DNA from: Pseudomonas syringae CC1557
Lineage (GTDB): Bacteria > Pseudomonadota > Gammaproteobacteria > Pseudomonadales > Pseudomonadaceae
Direction of reading: 5' to 3'
Assembly: GCF_000452705.1 (NCBI RefSeq)
Contig: NZ_CP007014.1
Coordinates: forward strand, 62,001-126,000
DNA length: 64,000 nucleotides
Part shown: piece by piece, positions 44,570-54,384 of the stretch
Layout: every line of letters begins with the position of its first letter
Numbering within the stretch: position 1 is the first letter of the stretch
Position numbers and translations under genes: made by a program
The notes under the pieces: model-generated
The model's database searches: none
Told to the model about the DNA's origin: nothing
Seen by the model: only the letters and a program-made list of their open reading frames with translations

Positions 44570-44934
44570 GCCTCAGCCCTCTAAAACCACATGCCCAACC
44601 CGGCATGGGTTGGCCGCTTAATCTCTCAGTCATTTGGCGCCAGGCGCCGCGTTTCTTTAAGGGTCTTACCGGCTACACCTACAGTGAAGGAACCGGGCCC
44701 CTAGAAAAGAGCGCTGCTTTATACCAGAAACCCTGTGGCTCAACAACAGGCAAAGCACTTTAGTGCAGACAAGCAGGCCTCGTATGCCAGCGCACTCAAG
44801 CGCCTGCGGGGGTGCCGGCAAGCCGACCGCTCGTCGCACCATGACGATTGTTCTGTGCCAGAACATAGTCTAGGGTAAGTCCCTCACCAGACTGCACCGG
44901 CAGATGGGCCCCTTTCTGAACAGGAAATATCGCC
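44570..44934. other. Non-coding gap between rpmB and the peptide-binding protein gene
   Basis: A 365-nt stretch. It contains the rpmB promoter (44718-44746), a long rpmB 5' leader with a GGCGCC-a-GGCGCC repeat (about 44637-44651), and a plus-strand promoter region for the binding protein ahead of 44935 (AGGAAA about 7 nt before that start). A 66-residue open frame on the minus strand (44666-44866) overlaps the promoter and shows no family features. No other gene is seen. Confidence 0.7.
44718..44746 (-). promoter_or_regulatory. Sigma-70 promoter of rpmB-rpmG
   Basis: On the minus strand TTGTTG (44746-44741) and TATAAA (44723-44718) are separated by exactly 17 nt. The predicted start of transcription is near 44710, leaving a 5' leader of about 140 nt before the rpmB start at 44569. 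Confidence 0.6.
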
Positions 44935-46521
44935 ATGCGTCTAGCTGCACTCCCGTTTTTGCTGGTCCCGCTGTTGCTTCCGATTGCCGCTCAGGCGTCC
45001 AGTCTCGCTGTTTGCACCGAGGCCAGCCCTGAAGGTTTTGACGTAGTGCAGTATAACTCGCTGACGACCACCAACGCGTCGGCAGATGTATTGATGAATC
45101 GTCTCGTGGACTTCGACGCCAAGAGCGGCAAGCTGGTGCCGAGCCTGGCAGAAAGCTGGACCGTGTCTGCCGATGGCCTGACCTACGATTTCAAATTGCG
45201 TTCCGGGGTGAAATTTCATACCACCGACTACTTCACGCCGACTCGCGAACTGACGGCGGACGATGTGCTGTTCAGCTTCCAGCGCATGCTCGACCCGCAG
45301 AACCCGTGGCACAAGATTGCCCAGAGTGGTTTCCCGCACGCGCAGTCCATGCAGCTGCCTGCGCTGATCAAGCGTATTGAAGCGCCCGACCCGCACTCTG
45401 TGCGCTTTACGCTCAACCACGCCGACTCTACTTTTCTCGCCACGCTGAGCATGGGCTTCGCCTCGATCTACTCGGCTGAGTACACCGCGCAACTGCTCAA
45501 AGCGGGCACTCCGGAAAAGCTCAACAGCCAGCCGATAGGCACCGGGCCGTTTGTCTTCAAGCGTTTCCAGAAAGACGCCGTGGTGCGCTATGAAGCGTTC
45601 AAGGACTACTTCGCTGGCAAGTCTGATGTTGACACGCTGGTGTATGCCATCACGCCGGACGCCAATGTGCGTTTGCAGAAGCTCCGTCAGAATGAATGCC
45701 AGATCGCCCTCTCTCCCAAGCCTCTGGATATTCAGGCCGCCAGCAAGATCGACTCGCTCAAGGTCGAGAAGACCGAAGCATTCATGACCGCGTTCGTCGC
45801 GATCAACAGCCAGCACCCTCCGTTCGACAAGCCGGAAGTGCGCCAGGCGCTTAACCTGGCGTTCGATAAGGACAATTACCTGAAAGCAGTTTTCGAAGGC
45901 ACCGCCGAAGCCGCCAACGGCCCTTACCCGCCGAATACCTGGAGCTACGCCAAGGACCTGCCGGGTTACCAGCATGATGTCGCGAAGGCCAAAGCGTTGC
46001 TGGCCAAGGCCGGTGTCAAGGACGGTTTCAAAACCACTATCTGGACGCGGCCTTCCGGCAGCCTGCTGAATCCGAACCCTACTCAGGGCGCCCAACTGCT
46101 GCAGGCTGATCTGAAACAGGTCGGGATTGATGCTGAAATCAAGGTCATTGAGTGGGGCGAGCTGATTCGACGCGCCAAGGCCGGTGAGCATGATCTGTTG
46201 TTCATGGGCTGGGCGGGCGACAACGGTGATCCGGATAACTTCCTGACGCCGCAGTTCTCGTGCGCTGCCGTGCAATCGGGCACCAACTTCGCTCGCTATT
46301 GCGACAAGACGCTGGACAAGCTGATCACCGACGGCAAATCCACCAGCGATCAGGCCGCGCGCAGCAAACTTTATCACCAGGCCCAGAAGCAGATTCAGCA
46401 GCAGGCACTGTGGATCCCGCTGGCCCACCCGACGGCATCAGCGTTGGTCAGCAAGGACGTGACGGGGTATCAGGTCAGCCCGTTCGGTCGGCAGGATTTC
46501 TACAAGGTGCAGGTGAAGTAA
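44935..46521 (+). CDS. Peptide/dipeptide ABC-transporter substrate-binding protein, family 5 (DppA-like)
   Basis: A 528-residue periplasmic binding protein. Signal peptide 1-22 (ALPFLLVPLLLPIAAQA), then the family-5 SBP hallmarks: an early ASPEGFDVVQYNSLTTTNASA, the SLAESWTVSADGLTYDFKLRSGVKFH segment (about 62-87), and a FDKPEVRQALNLAFDKDNYL region. It binds oligopeptides or dipeptides for import. It has no permease or ATPase genes beside it, so it must work with a transporter encoded elsewhere. In P. aeruginosa the corresponding PA5317 is likewise a probable dipeptide-binding component. Confidence 0.92.
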   Translation: MRLAALPFLLVPLLLPIAAQASSLAVCTEASPEGFDVVQYNSLTTTNASADVLMNRLVDFDAKSGKLVPSLAESWTVSADGLTYDFKLRSGVKFHTTDYFTPTRELTADDVLFSFQRMLDPQNPWHKIAQSGFPHAQSMQLPALIKRIEAPDPHSVRFTLNHADSTFLATLSMGFASIYSAEYTAQLLKAGTPEKLNSQPIGTGPFVFKRFQKDAVVRYEAFKDYFAGKSDVDTLVYAITPDANVRLQKLRQNECQIALSPKPLDIQAASKIDSLKVEKTEAFMTAFVAINSQHPPFDKPEVRQALNLAFDKDNYLKAVFEGTAEAANGPYPPNTWSYAKDLPGYQHDVAKAKALLAKAGVKDGFKTTIWTRPSGSLLNPNPTQGAQLLQADLKQVGIDAEIKVIEWGELIRRAKAGEHDLLFMGWAGDNGDPDNFLTPQFSCAAVQSGTNFARYCDKTLDKLITDGKSTSDQAARSKLYHQAQKQIQQQALWIPLAHPTASALVSKDVTGYQVSPFGRQDFYKVQVK

Positions 46522-46552
46522 GTCGCCGACGACCTCGCTCTGCGCCACCTCG

Positions 46553-46680
46553 AAAGCTGACGCAGAGTGTCCACAACGCACTGAAACCGTGGGATCTTGC
46601 TCGCGAAGGCAATGGTTCAAACGCTTCATTTTCGGGGGCTGCACCGGCCTCTTCGCGAACAAGTTCGCTCCTACGGTTCG
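46553..46680. repeat. Composite repeat: palindromic fragment plus REP unit
   Basis: Starts with TGACGCAGAGTGTCC (a copy of the palindromic family) and continues with GCTCGCGAAGGCAATGGTTCAAACGC...ACCGGCCTCTTCGCGAACAAGTTCGCTCCTACGG, the REP unit in inverted arrangement. The middle is similar to 30781-30870, including the GGTTCAA and ACCGGCCTCTTCGCGA blocks. It lies between the binding-protein gene and radC. Confidence 0.7.
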
Positions 46681-46758
46681 GGGGCTTTGACGACGATCTG
46701 CGGCAATGCGGGTCGTCGCTCCGGGTCATGTTTCCCTTTTCGGGTTCGTCTGAATTCG

Positions 46759-47433
46759 CTACATCAACCCCTTCTCCACCATCGACAGCGGCTCGCCGTC
46801 GCCGATGATCACGTGGTCCAGCACCTGAACGTCGATGAGCAGCAGTGCTTCCTTGAGGCGCTTGGTCAGGTCGATGTCCGAACGGCTGGGCGTGGTGATA
46901 CCCGAAGGATGGTTGTGGCAGAGAATCAGGCTGGCGGCGTTGTGAGCCATGGCGCGCTTCACCACCTGGCGAGGATGCACGTAGGACGCGTTGATCGTCC
47001 CGCGAAACAGTATCTCGAAGGTCATGACCCGGTGCTTGGTGTCCAGAAAAAGGCAGCCGAACACTTCATGGGGTTCATGACGAAGCAGCGCCTTGAGGTA
47101 ACTGCGCACCTGAGCCGGATTTTCCAGTGCTGAATCCCGGCGCAGCGACTCGGCCATGTGCCGCCGGGCCATTTCCATTACGGCTTGTAACTGAGCGAAC
47201 TTCGCAGGGCCCAGACCGAGCTGAGAGGTAAAGGCAGGCAGGTCTGCATCCAATAATGGCCGGACCCCGCCGAATTGATTCAGAAGATGACGCGCCAGGT
47301 CTACAGCGCTTTTTCCGGCCACCCCGGTACGTAAAAAGATAGCCAGCAACTCGGCGTCGGATAGAGCCTCTGCTCCCAGCTCCAACAAGCGCTCCCGCGG
47401 GCGTTCGGCCGCGGGCCAACTGCGAATACTCAT
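46759..47433 (-). CDS. radC: RadC/MPN-domain protein (JAMM-type)
   Basis: A 224-residue protein with an N-terminal helix-hairpin region ([22 protein letters not shown]) and the JAMM metal site: H173 and H175 in [20 protein letters not shown], with Asp186 completing it. RadC was once linked to DNA repair, but its role is unresolved; the domain suggests a hydrolase. Divergent from coaBC across 136 nt, the order I know for many proteobacteria. Confidence 0.95.
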   Translation of the reverse strand: MSIRSWPAAERPRERLLELGAEALSDAELLAIFLRTGVAGKSAVDLARHLLNQFGGVRPLLDADLPAFTSQLGLGPAKFAQLQAVMEMARRHMAESLRRDSALENPAQVRSYLKALLRHEPHEVFGCLFLDTKHRVMTFEILFRGTINASYVHPRQVVKRAMAHNAASLILCHNHPSGITTPSRSDIDLTKRLKEALLLIDVQVLDHVIIGDGEPLSMVEKGLM

Positions 47434-47569
47434 AGCACCTCCATGTGATTGAGCGCCGCTGTCCCGCTGCGGTCGCTGTGCTATCTTAGCCCATCTTTTT
47501 TGCGCGACGATCTGGCCTGGGGAGGCGTCATGGCTGTCGCGTAATTCACTCGATCAAAAAGGCAGGTCT

Positions 47570-48778
47570 ATGCAGCGGCTGTATCGAAAACGCATCGTTC
47601 TGGGCGTCGGCGGCGGCATCGCGGCCTACAAGAGCGCCGAGCTGGTCCGTCGTCTGCGCGATCAGGGCGCTGAGGTGCGTGTGGTGATGACCAAGGGTGG
47701 AGCGGAGTTCATCACGCCTTTGACCATGCAGGCCTTGTCCGGGCATCCGGTGCATCTGGACCTTCTCGACCCGGCTGCCGAAGCCGCGATGGGCCATATC
47801 GAACTGGCCAAATGGGCCGACCTGATCCTGATTGCACCCGCCACCGCCGACCTGATCGCCCGACTTGCTCAAGGCATCGCCAATGACCTGCTGACCACCA
47901 TCGTGCTGGCCACTGATGCGACCGTCGCCATCGCTCCGGCGATGAACCAGGCCATGTGGCGTGATGCGTCTGTGCAGGCCAATACCCGCCTGCTCGAAGC
48001 GCGTGACTTTCGGGTATTCGGCCCGGCCTCCGGCAGTCAGGCCTGTGGTGATGTCGGTTTCGGACGCATGCTCGAAGCCGACGACCTGGCCCAGTGCGCC
48101 GCCGATTGCTTCAAGCGCCAGAGCCTGACCGGCAAGCACGTTCTGATTACTGCTGGCCCGACTCAGGAAAACATCGACCCGGTCCGCTACATCACCAACC
48201 ACAGCTCCGGCAAGATGGGTTTTGCTCTGGCCGAAGCTGCCGTGGAAGCCGGTGCCCGCGTCACGCTGATCACCGGCCCGGTCAACCTGCCCACGCCGGA
48301 TCGCGTCTCGCGTATCGATGTGGTCAGTGCTCGCGACATGCTGGCGGCCTGTGAAGCGGCGATTCCGTGCGACCTGTTCATTGCCTCGGCGGCGGTGGCT
48401 GACTACCGCCCGGAAGTAGTCGCCCCGCACAAACTGAAGAAAGATCCTGCAAAGGGTGATGGCTTGCTACTGCAGATGGTCCGTAACCCGGATATTCTGG
48501 CCACCATTGCAACGCGCCCGGATCGCCCGTTCAGCGTCGGCTTTGCTGCCGAGACTGAACACCTGCTGGACTACGCTGCGCGCAAGCTCAAGGACAAGAA
48601 CCTCGACCTGATCGTCGCCAATGATGTGGCCAACCCCAGCATCGGCTTCAACAGCGAGGAGAACGCTTGCAGCGTAATTGACCGGGCGTTGCACGCAACG
48701 CTTTTTGCCCAGACCAGCAAGGCCAAGATTGCTCGCCAGCTGATCACTTTTATCGCCGACCGCATGACTCAGGTTTAA
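47570..48778 (+). CDS. coaBC: Bifunctional phosphopantothenoylcysteine decarboxylase/synthetase CoaBC (Dfp)
   Basis: A 402-residue fusion of two CoA-synthesis enzymes. The N-terminal flavin decarboxylase (about 1-190) has [19 protein letters not shown], His76 in [12 protein letters not shown], and catalytic Cys159 in [14 protein letters not shown]. The C-terminal synthetase (about 191-400) has [25 protein letters not shown] and the KKD... loop ([11 protein letters not shown]). Together they make 4'-phosphopantetheine from phosphopantothenate and cysteine. Six nt separate it from dut. Confidence 0.97.
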   Translation: MQRLYRKRIVLGVGGGIAAYKSAELVRRLRDQGAEVRVVMTKGGAEFITPLTMQALSGHPVHLDLLDPAAEAAMGHIELAKWADLILIAPATADLIARLAQGIANDLLTTIVLATDATVAIAPAMNQAMWRDASVQANTRLLEARDFRVFGPASGSQACGDVGFGRMLEADDLAQCAADCFKRQSLTGKHVLITAGPTQENIDPVRYITNHSSGKMGFALAEAAVEAGARVTLITGPVNLPTPDRVSRIDVVSARDMLAACEAAIPCDLFIASAAVADYRPEVVAPHKLKKDPAKGDGLLLQMVRNPDILATIATRPDRPFSVGFAAETEHLLDYAARKLKDKNLDLIVANDVANPSIGFNSEENACSVIDRALHATLFAQTSKAKIARQLITFIADRMTQV

Positions 48779-48784
48779 TTACGA

Positions 48785-49240
48785 ATGCACGCTCTACAAG
48801 CCAAGATCCTCGACCCTCGCATTGGCAACGAATTTCCGCTCCCGGCTTACGCCACCGTCGGTTCGGCCGGCCTGGACCTGCGCGCCATGCTCAAGGAAGA
48901 CACTGTTCTCGAGCCGGGCCAGACCCTGCTGATCCCTACCGGCCTGTCGATCTACATCGGCGATCCAGGCCTGGCCGCGTTGATCCTGCCGCGCTCCGGT
49001 CTGGGTCACAAACACGGCATCGTGCTGGGTAACCTGGTGGGCTTGATTGACTCGGATTATCAGGGCGAATTGATGGTGTCTTGCTGGAACCGTGGCCAGA
49101 CCGCATTCAACATCGCCGTTGGCGAGCGCCTCGCCCAACTGGTGCTGGTGCCGGTGGTGCAGGCGCACTTCGAACTGGTCGAAACGTTCGACGAAAGTCA
49201 GCGTGGCGCTGGTGGCTTCGGTCATTCCGGAAGTCATTGA
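48785..49240 (+). CDS. dut: Deoxyuridine 5'-triphosphate nucleotidohydrolase (dUTPase)
   Basis: A 151-residue trimeric dUTPase with the five family motifs: SAGLDLRAM (motif 1), [15 protein letters not shown] (2), [11 protein letters not shown] (3), [16 protein letters not shown] (4) and the Gly-rich ending [10 protein letters not shown] (5). It lowers dUTP and makes dUMP for thymidylate synthesis. Length matches the E. coli enzyme (151). Six nt after coaBC, 52 nt before the long form of algC; these four genes run coaBC-dut-algC-argB. Confidence 0.97.
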   Translation: MHALQAKILDPRIGNEFPLPAYATVGSAGLDLRAMLKEDTVLEPGQTLLIPTGLSIYIGDPGLAALILPRSGLGHKHGIVLGNLVGLIDSDYQGELMVSCWNRGQTAFNIAVGERLAQLVLVPVVQAHFELVETFDESQRGAGGFGHSGSH

Positions 49241-49292
49241 TCGTCGGTCGACAAATATAGTCCGGTTTCGGGTCAGGCTCAGGGAGAGGTCG

Positions 49293-51878
49293 GTGAAAGG
49301 CAGTCAGCGCAGTGCTTCAAAGCAAGCTACACCGGCCGATCACTCGCTTCCGGCCGCGAACCTTGGCGCCCTCGCTCCGGGCCTTGTGCCTGCGGCGATT
49401 GGGCTGGTAATTGCTGCGGTGATCGTCTGGATCGCGCTGATGACCGGTCCGCAGCAGCAGAATCAACTTGCCCAGGCATGGGGCGGCAGCCAGGCCGCCG
49501 CTGTCAGTGTGGCGTTGCGTCAGATCAACGCCAACACTCAGGTTGCCGCCTCCGGCCCGGCGCTTGTTCAGGCGTTGCAGGACAATAGCGTAGCGGCATT
49601 GGTGGCAGCACAAACGGGGCTTACTCAGTGGAGTGGTGTGGCGGGTGCGCGGCTTTTCCCCAAGGGGCTGGCTGATGTCGACCAACAAGGCGCGCTGCCG
49701 GTCAGCTTCGCCACGCTGGATATGCTCAACAAGGCCGCGCAAGGTGAGAACGTTGCCCCCGAGGCTCGCAAGGTTGGCGAGCGCTGGCTGATCTACAGCG
49801 TTGCGCCAGTGCGAGCGGATGCAACCCGGCCAGTTGCAGGCACATTGTTGCTGGCATTCGACATGCAACGCCTGCTCAGTGCCGTGCCCGCACTTCCAGC
49901 CGACGCCGGGCAGATTACCCTCAGTCAACAGTTCGGCAGCGCGCCCGCTCAGGTTTTCCTGCAGCGTGGGCAGGCTGGAGATGGAAAACCGCAGAGCTTT
50001 GACACTGGCTATTCCGGCTGGAAACTCGAGTTTACGCCGGGGCCGGCGCTACAAACTTCACCGCCCGTTCTGCTCCTGTTGCTGGCATTTTTTAGCGCTG
50101 CAGCAGGCGTGTTACTTGGCCTTCACCTTCATGAGCGGGCGTTGCAGCGGCGGATTTGTGCCGATGCGCGGCAACTGGATCAGCTGCTTCAAGAACTCTC
50201 ACGCGGAAAAGCCGTCAAACCCTTCGGTTTGAGCCTCCCGGCACTTAATGGTCTGGCTCAGGCTTTGGCTCGTGTTTCGCTCCGCAGCCAGCCGCAGGCG
50301 GTTTCTGTCATGGCCACGGGCGATCAGCACGCTGCAGAGATTAGCAAAGGCAGTGCTTCGTCCACAGTCGCTGCGTCGCGCACTGACTGGACTGATCCGC
50401 TGTTTCAAGATACCGATATTCTAGATATCGACCTTCTCGATGAAAATCAGGACTTCCTGAGATCGGAGCATCCCCTCGTTATGAATAGCCCAGCATCCGT
50501 TGCACCCCAACTCCCAGAGACTATTTTCCGCGCTTACGACATTCGTGGCGTCGTCGGGGATACGCTCAACGCCGAAACAGCTTACTGGATCGGCCGTGCG
50601 ATTGGCTCTGAAAGCCTGGCGCAGAACGAGCCCAACGTCAGCGTTGGCCGTGATGGTCGTCTGTCCGGTCCGGAGCTGGTGCAGCAGCTGATTCAAGGCC
50701 TCCACGACAGTGGCTGCCATGTCAGCGACGTTGGCCTGGTGCCGACGCCTGCCCTGTATTACGCCGCTAATGTGCTGGCGGGCAAGACTGGTGTCATGTT
50801 GACCGGTAGCCACAACCCCAAGGACTACAACGGCTTCAAGATCGTCATCGCGGGCGACACCCTCGCCAACGAGCAGATCCAGGCGCTGCATGAGCGTATC
50901 AAGACCAACAACCTGACCTCGCAGAAAGGCAGCATCACCAAAGTCGACATCCTTGATCGCTACTTCAAGCAGATCAAGGACGATATCGTCATGGCGCGCA
51001 AGCTCAAGGTTGTGGTCGATTGTGGCAACGGCGCAGCTGGCGTGATTGCCCCGCAACTGATCGAAGCGCTGGGTTGCGAAGTGATTTCCCTGTTCGCAGA
51101 AGTGGACGGCAACTTCCCCAACCATCACCCGGACCCGGGCAAGCTGGAAAACCTGCAAGACCTGATCGCCAAGGTCAAGGAAACCGGCGCCGATCTGGGC
51201 TTGGCGTTCGACGGTGACGGCGACCGCGTCGGTGTGGTGACCAACGCCGGTAACGTGGTTTACCCGGATCGCCTGTTGATGCTGTTCGCGCTGGATGTGC
51301 TCAAGCGCAATCCTGGCGCTGACATCATTTTCGACGTCAAATGCACCCGTCGCCTGACCCCGCTGATCAGTGAGCACGGTGGCCGTCCGGTCATGTGGAA
51401 AACCGGTCACTCGCTGATCAAGAAAGAAATGAAGAAAAGCGGTGCTCTGCTGGCCGGTGAAATGAGCGGCCACATTTTCTTCAAGGAGCGCTGGTTCGGT
51501 TTCGACGACGGCATCTACAGCGCTGCACGCCTGCTGGAGATCCTCAGCCAGGAATCGGCCAACGCCGAAGACCTGTTCGAGACCTTCCCGAACGATATTT
51601 CGACGCCTGAAATCAACATCAAGGTGACGGATGTCACCAAGTTCAGCATCATCGAGGCCCTTGAGAAAGACGCGCAGTGGGGCGATGCCAAACTGACCAC
51701 CATCGACGGTGTCCGTGTGGATTATCCGAAGGGCTGGGGTCTGGTTCGCGCCTCTAATACCACGCCGGTACTGGTGCTGCGTTTCGAAGCCGAAACCGAG
51801 GCCGAGCTGCAGCGCATCAAGGATGTGTTCCACGCTGAGTTGAAGAAAGTTGCACCGGATCTCGACCTGCCATTTTGA
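49293..51878 (+). CDS. algC: AlgC phosphomannomutase/phosphoglucomutase, long form with membrane-anchored N-terminal extension
   Basis: An 861-residue frame from GTG at 49293 (GGGAGAGG 5 nt upstream). Its N-terminal 396 residues are a membrane-anchored module: TM helix about 29-51, a probable periplasmic domain about 52-256, second helix about 258-280, then a linker. The C-terminal 465 residues, starting at the in-frame ATG at 50481, are the known AlgC: GVMLTGSHNPKDYNGFK with phosphoserine Ser110 (short numbering; Ser506 in the long frame) and the metal loop LAFDGDGDRVGVV. AlgC makes Man-1-P/Glc-1-P for alginate, LPS and other polysaccharides. Short and long products may both be made; the ORF extends further up to 49092 only by overlapping dut out of frame. 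Confidence 0.9.
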   Translation: MKGSQRSASKQATPADHSLPAANLGALAPGLVPAAIGLVIAAVIVWIALMTGPQQQNQLAQAWGGSQAAAVSVALRQINANTQVAASGPALVQALQDNSVAALVAAQTGLTQWSGVAGARLFPKGLADVDQQGALPVSFATLDMLNKAAQGENVAPEARKVGERWLIYSVAPVRADATRPVAGTLLLAFDMQRLLSAVPALPADAGQITLSQQFGSAPAQVFLQRGQAGDGKPQSFDTGYSGWKLEFTPGPALQTSPPVLLLLLAFFSAAAGVLLGLHLHERALQRRICADARQLDQLLQELSRGKAVKPFGLSLPALNGLAQALARVSLRSQPQAVSVMATGDQHAAEISKGSASSTVAASRTDWTDPLFQDTDILDIDLLDENQDFLRSEHPLVMNSPASVAPQLPETIFRAYDIRGVVGDTLNAETAYWIGRAIGSESLAQNEPNVSVGRDGRLSGPELVQQLIQGLHDSGCHVSDVGLVPTPALYYAANVLAGKTGVMLTGSHNPKDYNGFKIVIAGDTLANEQIQALHERIKTNNLTSQKGSITKVDILDRYFKQIKDDIVMARKLKVVVDCGNGAAGVIAPQLIEALGCEVISLFAEVDGNFPNHHPDPGKLENLQDLIAKVKETGADLGLAFDGDGDRVGVVTNAGNVVYPDRLLMLFALDVLKRNPGADIIFDVKCTRRLTPLISEHGGRPVMWKTGHSLIKKEMKKSGALLAGEMSGHIFFKERWFGFDDGIYSAARLLEILSQESANAEDLFETFPNDISTPEINIKVTDVTKFSIIEALEKDAQWGDAKLTTIDGVRVDYPKGWGLVRASNTTPVLVLRFEAETEAELQRIKDVFHAELKKVAPDLDLPF

Positions 51879-51906
51879 TTGCTTTTCCTTTTGACTGGAG
51901 CCCTGA

Positions 51907-52812
<906 letters not shown>

Positions 52813-52828
52813 TTCCGGCGTAACACCC

Positions 52829-52863
52829 AAAGCCCCGTGAGCTAATGCTGACGGGGCTTTTTT
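52829..52863 (+). terminator. Rho-independent terminator after argB
   Basis: Stem AAAGCCCCGT/ACGGGGCTTT with a 12-nt loop and a T run (to 52863), starting 17 nt after the argB stop. It ends the coaBC-dut-algC-argB transcript. Confidence 0.9.
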
Positions 52864-52912
52864 GTGGGCGATTGCTAGAGCTTAAGCTCGTAGCGCGGCG
52901 CAGATATTTAAG

Positions 52913-53001
52913 GCGGAGCGTGCGGAACGAGAGGTGTCCGGGCTTTTGATTCTCGTGCCCATGCTCGCGTGGGCATGCAGTTGTGGACGCTCCGCGTCCG
53001 A
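52913..53001. repeat. Palindromic repeat element (copy G)
   Basis: GGCGGAGCGTGCGGAACGAG, then TCGTGCCCATGCTCGCGTGGGCATGC (hairpin GCCCA...TGGGC) and GGACGCTCCGCGTCCG. The same family as copies A-E, in reverse orientation to copy E. It lies between the argB terminator and the stop of the DUF4124 gene. Confidence 0.72.
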
Positions 53002-53018
53002 TCCAGAAGGTGCAGCGG

Positions 53019-53651
53019 CTACTGCGTCAGCCGCTGCACCTGAACGCGGGCGGTGGCGAAGTCTGTTTCGGCTTTCGCGCGTGCAGCCTGATACCCGGTG
53101 ATATCGGCTTGCAGCTTCTGCTGTTGGTCACGCAGGTCATTCAGTTGATCGACGAGCGTCTGCGGAACGGGGCGTCCTGCACGTTCCAGGTCGGCTGCCT
53201 GGCCTTGCAGGTTGCGCTGCTGTGCGGCGAGCCCCTGGATGTTGCCTTGGGCCACGCCGACCAGTGCGTCCAGTTCAGCCAGTTTGCGAGCCTTGACGCG
53301 GTCTACCTCGGCAACGCTGCTATACAGGCTCAGCAACTGAGCATCGGCGCTGGCCTGGCGCTTGTCTGCGTCGGCCTGGCGAATCTGCTCGGCCGTCGGG
53401 GCGGGCGGCACGACCTGTATCACCCGCCCACGCCCGTTGAGCACTTCGTAACCTTTGGCGACGTAGTCGGGCGGCACGCCTTGCGTATCAATCACCGTCA
53501 CACCGCGACTGTCGACATAACGATAAAGGCGAACCTCAGGCGCGTCGGCGGCCTGGGCGACGATGGGCACGAGAATACCCAGCGAAAGCCAGAGCCCCGC
53601 AGCGCTCAGCTTGCCTGAAACCAGACCCAGTACTCTGCCGACGACTGCCAT
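53019..53651 (-). CDS. DUF4124 domain-containing periplasmic protein
   Basis: A 210-residue secreted protein. After a signal peptide (about 1-35, cleavage near VAQAADA) comes the DUF4124 domain, LYRYVDSRGVTVIDTQGVPPDYV (about 42-64), and then a long coiled-coil with many Gln, Leu, Ala and Arg (about 88-205). The family is periplasmic, of unknown function. It sits 9 nt after pyrE on the same strand and may be transcribed with it. Confidence 0.85.
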   Translation of the reverse strand: MAVVGRVLGLVSGKLSAAGLWLSLGILVPIVAQAADAPEVRLYRYVDSRGVTVIDTQGVPPDYVAKGYEVLNGRGRVIQVVPPAPTAEQIRQADADKRQASADAQLLSLYSSVAEVDRVKARKLAELDALVGVAQGNIQGLAAQQRNLQGQAADLERAGRPVPQTLVDQLNDLRDQQQKLQADITGYQAARAKAETDFATARVQVQRLTQ

Positions 53652-53660
53652 AGGCCTTCC

Positions 53661-54302
53661 TCAGATCCCGTATTGCGCGCGATAAGCCTCGACAGCCGGC
53701 AGATGCTGCTTGAGCTGCGGATCGTCAGCGAGGAATTCGAGCACCTGGTTCAGCGATACGATGCTCACTACCGGAATACCGAAGTCGCGCTCGACTTCCT
53801 GAATCGCCGACAGCTCACCATTGCCGCGTTCCTGGCGATTGAGGGCGATGAGTACACCGGCCGCCGTCGCGTTCTGATCCTTGATGATCTGCATGACTTC
53901 GCGAATCGCAGTACCCGCAGTGATCACGTCGTCGATGATCAGCACATTGCCCGCCAGTGGAGAGCCGACCAGGCTGCCACCTTCGCCGTGCGCCTTGGCT
54001 TCCTTGCGGTTGAAGCACCAAGGCAGATCCCGGCCATGATGTTCAGCCAGCGCCACGGCTGTCGCTGACGCCAGCGGTATGCCCTTGTAGGCCGGGCCGA
54101 ACAGCACGTCGAAGCCAATACCGCTCTCCACGACTGCGGCTGCGTAGAAACGCCCCAGTTGAGCCAGCGCCGAACCGGTGTTGAAGAGCCCGGCATTGAA
54201 AAAGTACGGGCTGGTGCGCCCGGACTTGAGGGTGAACTCACCGAACCGCAGAACACCGCGATCGATGGCAAAACGAATGAAATCGCGTTGATACGCTTGC
54301 AT
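53661..54302 (-). CDS. pyrE: Orotate phosphoribosyltransferase
   Basis: A 213-residue type I phosphoribosyltransferase of pyrimidine synthesis, making OMP from orotate and PRPP. Family N-terminus [29 protein letters not shown], and the PRPP loop [16 protein letters not shown] (about 118-133). The start at 54302 gives the usual length (213); the frame to 54323 adds seven residues. It is divergent from crc across 82 nt, the conserved pyrE/crc arrangement of Pseudomonas. Confidence 0.97.
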   Translation of the reverse strand: MQAYQRDFIRFAIDRGVLRFGEFTLKSGRTSPYFFNAGLFNTGSALAQLGRFYAAAVVESGIGFDVLFGPAYKGIPLASATAVALAEHHGRDLPWCFNRKEAKAHGEGGSLVGSPLAGNVLIIDDVITAGTAIREVMQIIKDQNATAAGVLIALNRQERGNGELSAIQEVERDFGIPVVSIVSLNQVLEFLADDPQLKQHLPAVEAYRAQYGI

Positions 54303-54384
54303 GAAAAAAGCCCCGAATACCACGGATTTAGCTAATTGGTTTGAGCTCGGGTATCATACACGCACGTGATTTTTGGGGCCATTT

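Noticed and set aside
44666..44866. A 66-residue minus-strand open frame between rpmB and the binding protein gene
   Set aside because: It overlaps the predicted rpmB promoter and has no signal, domain or conservation clue. Probably chance.
49092..49292. Extension of the algC frame to an ATG inside dut
   Set aside because: The extra 67 residues (Arg/Ser/Trp-rich) are translated from dut in another frame and have no membrane or domain features. The GTG at 49293 with a good ribosome site is the better start.
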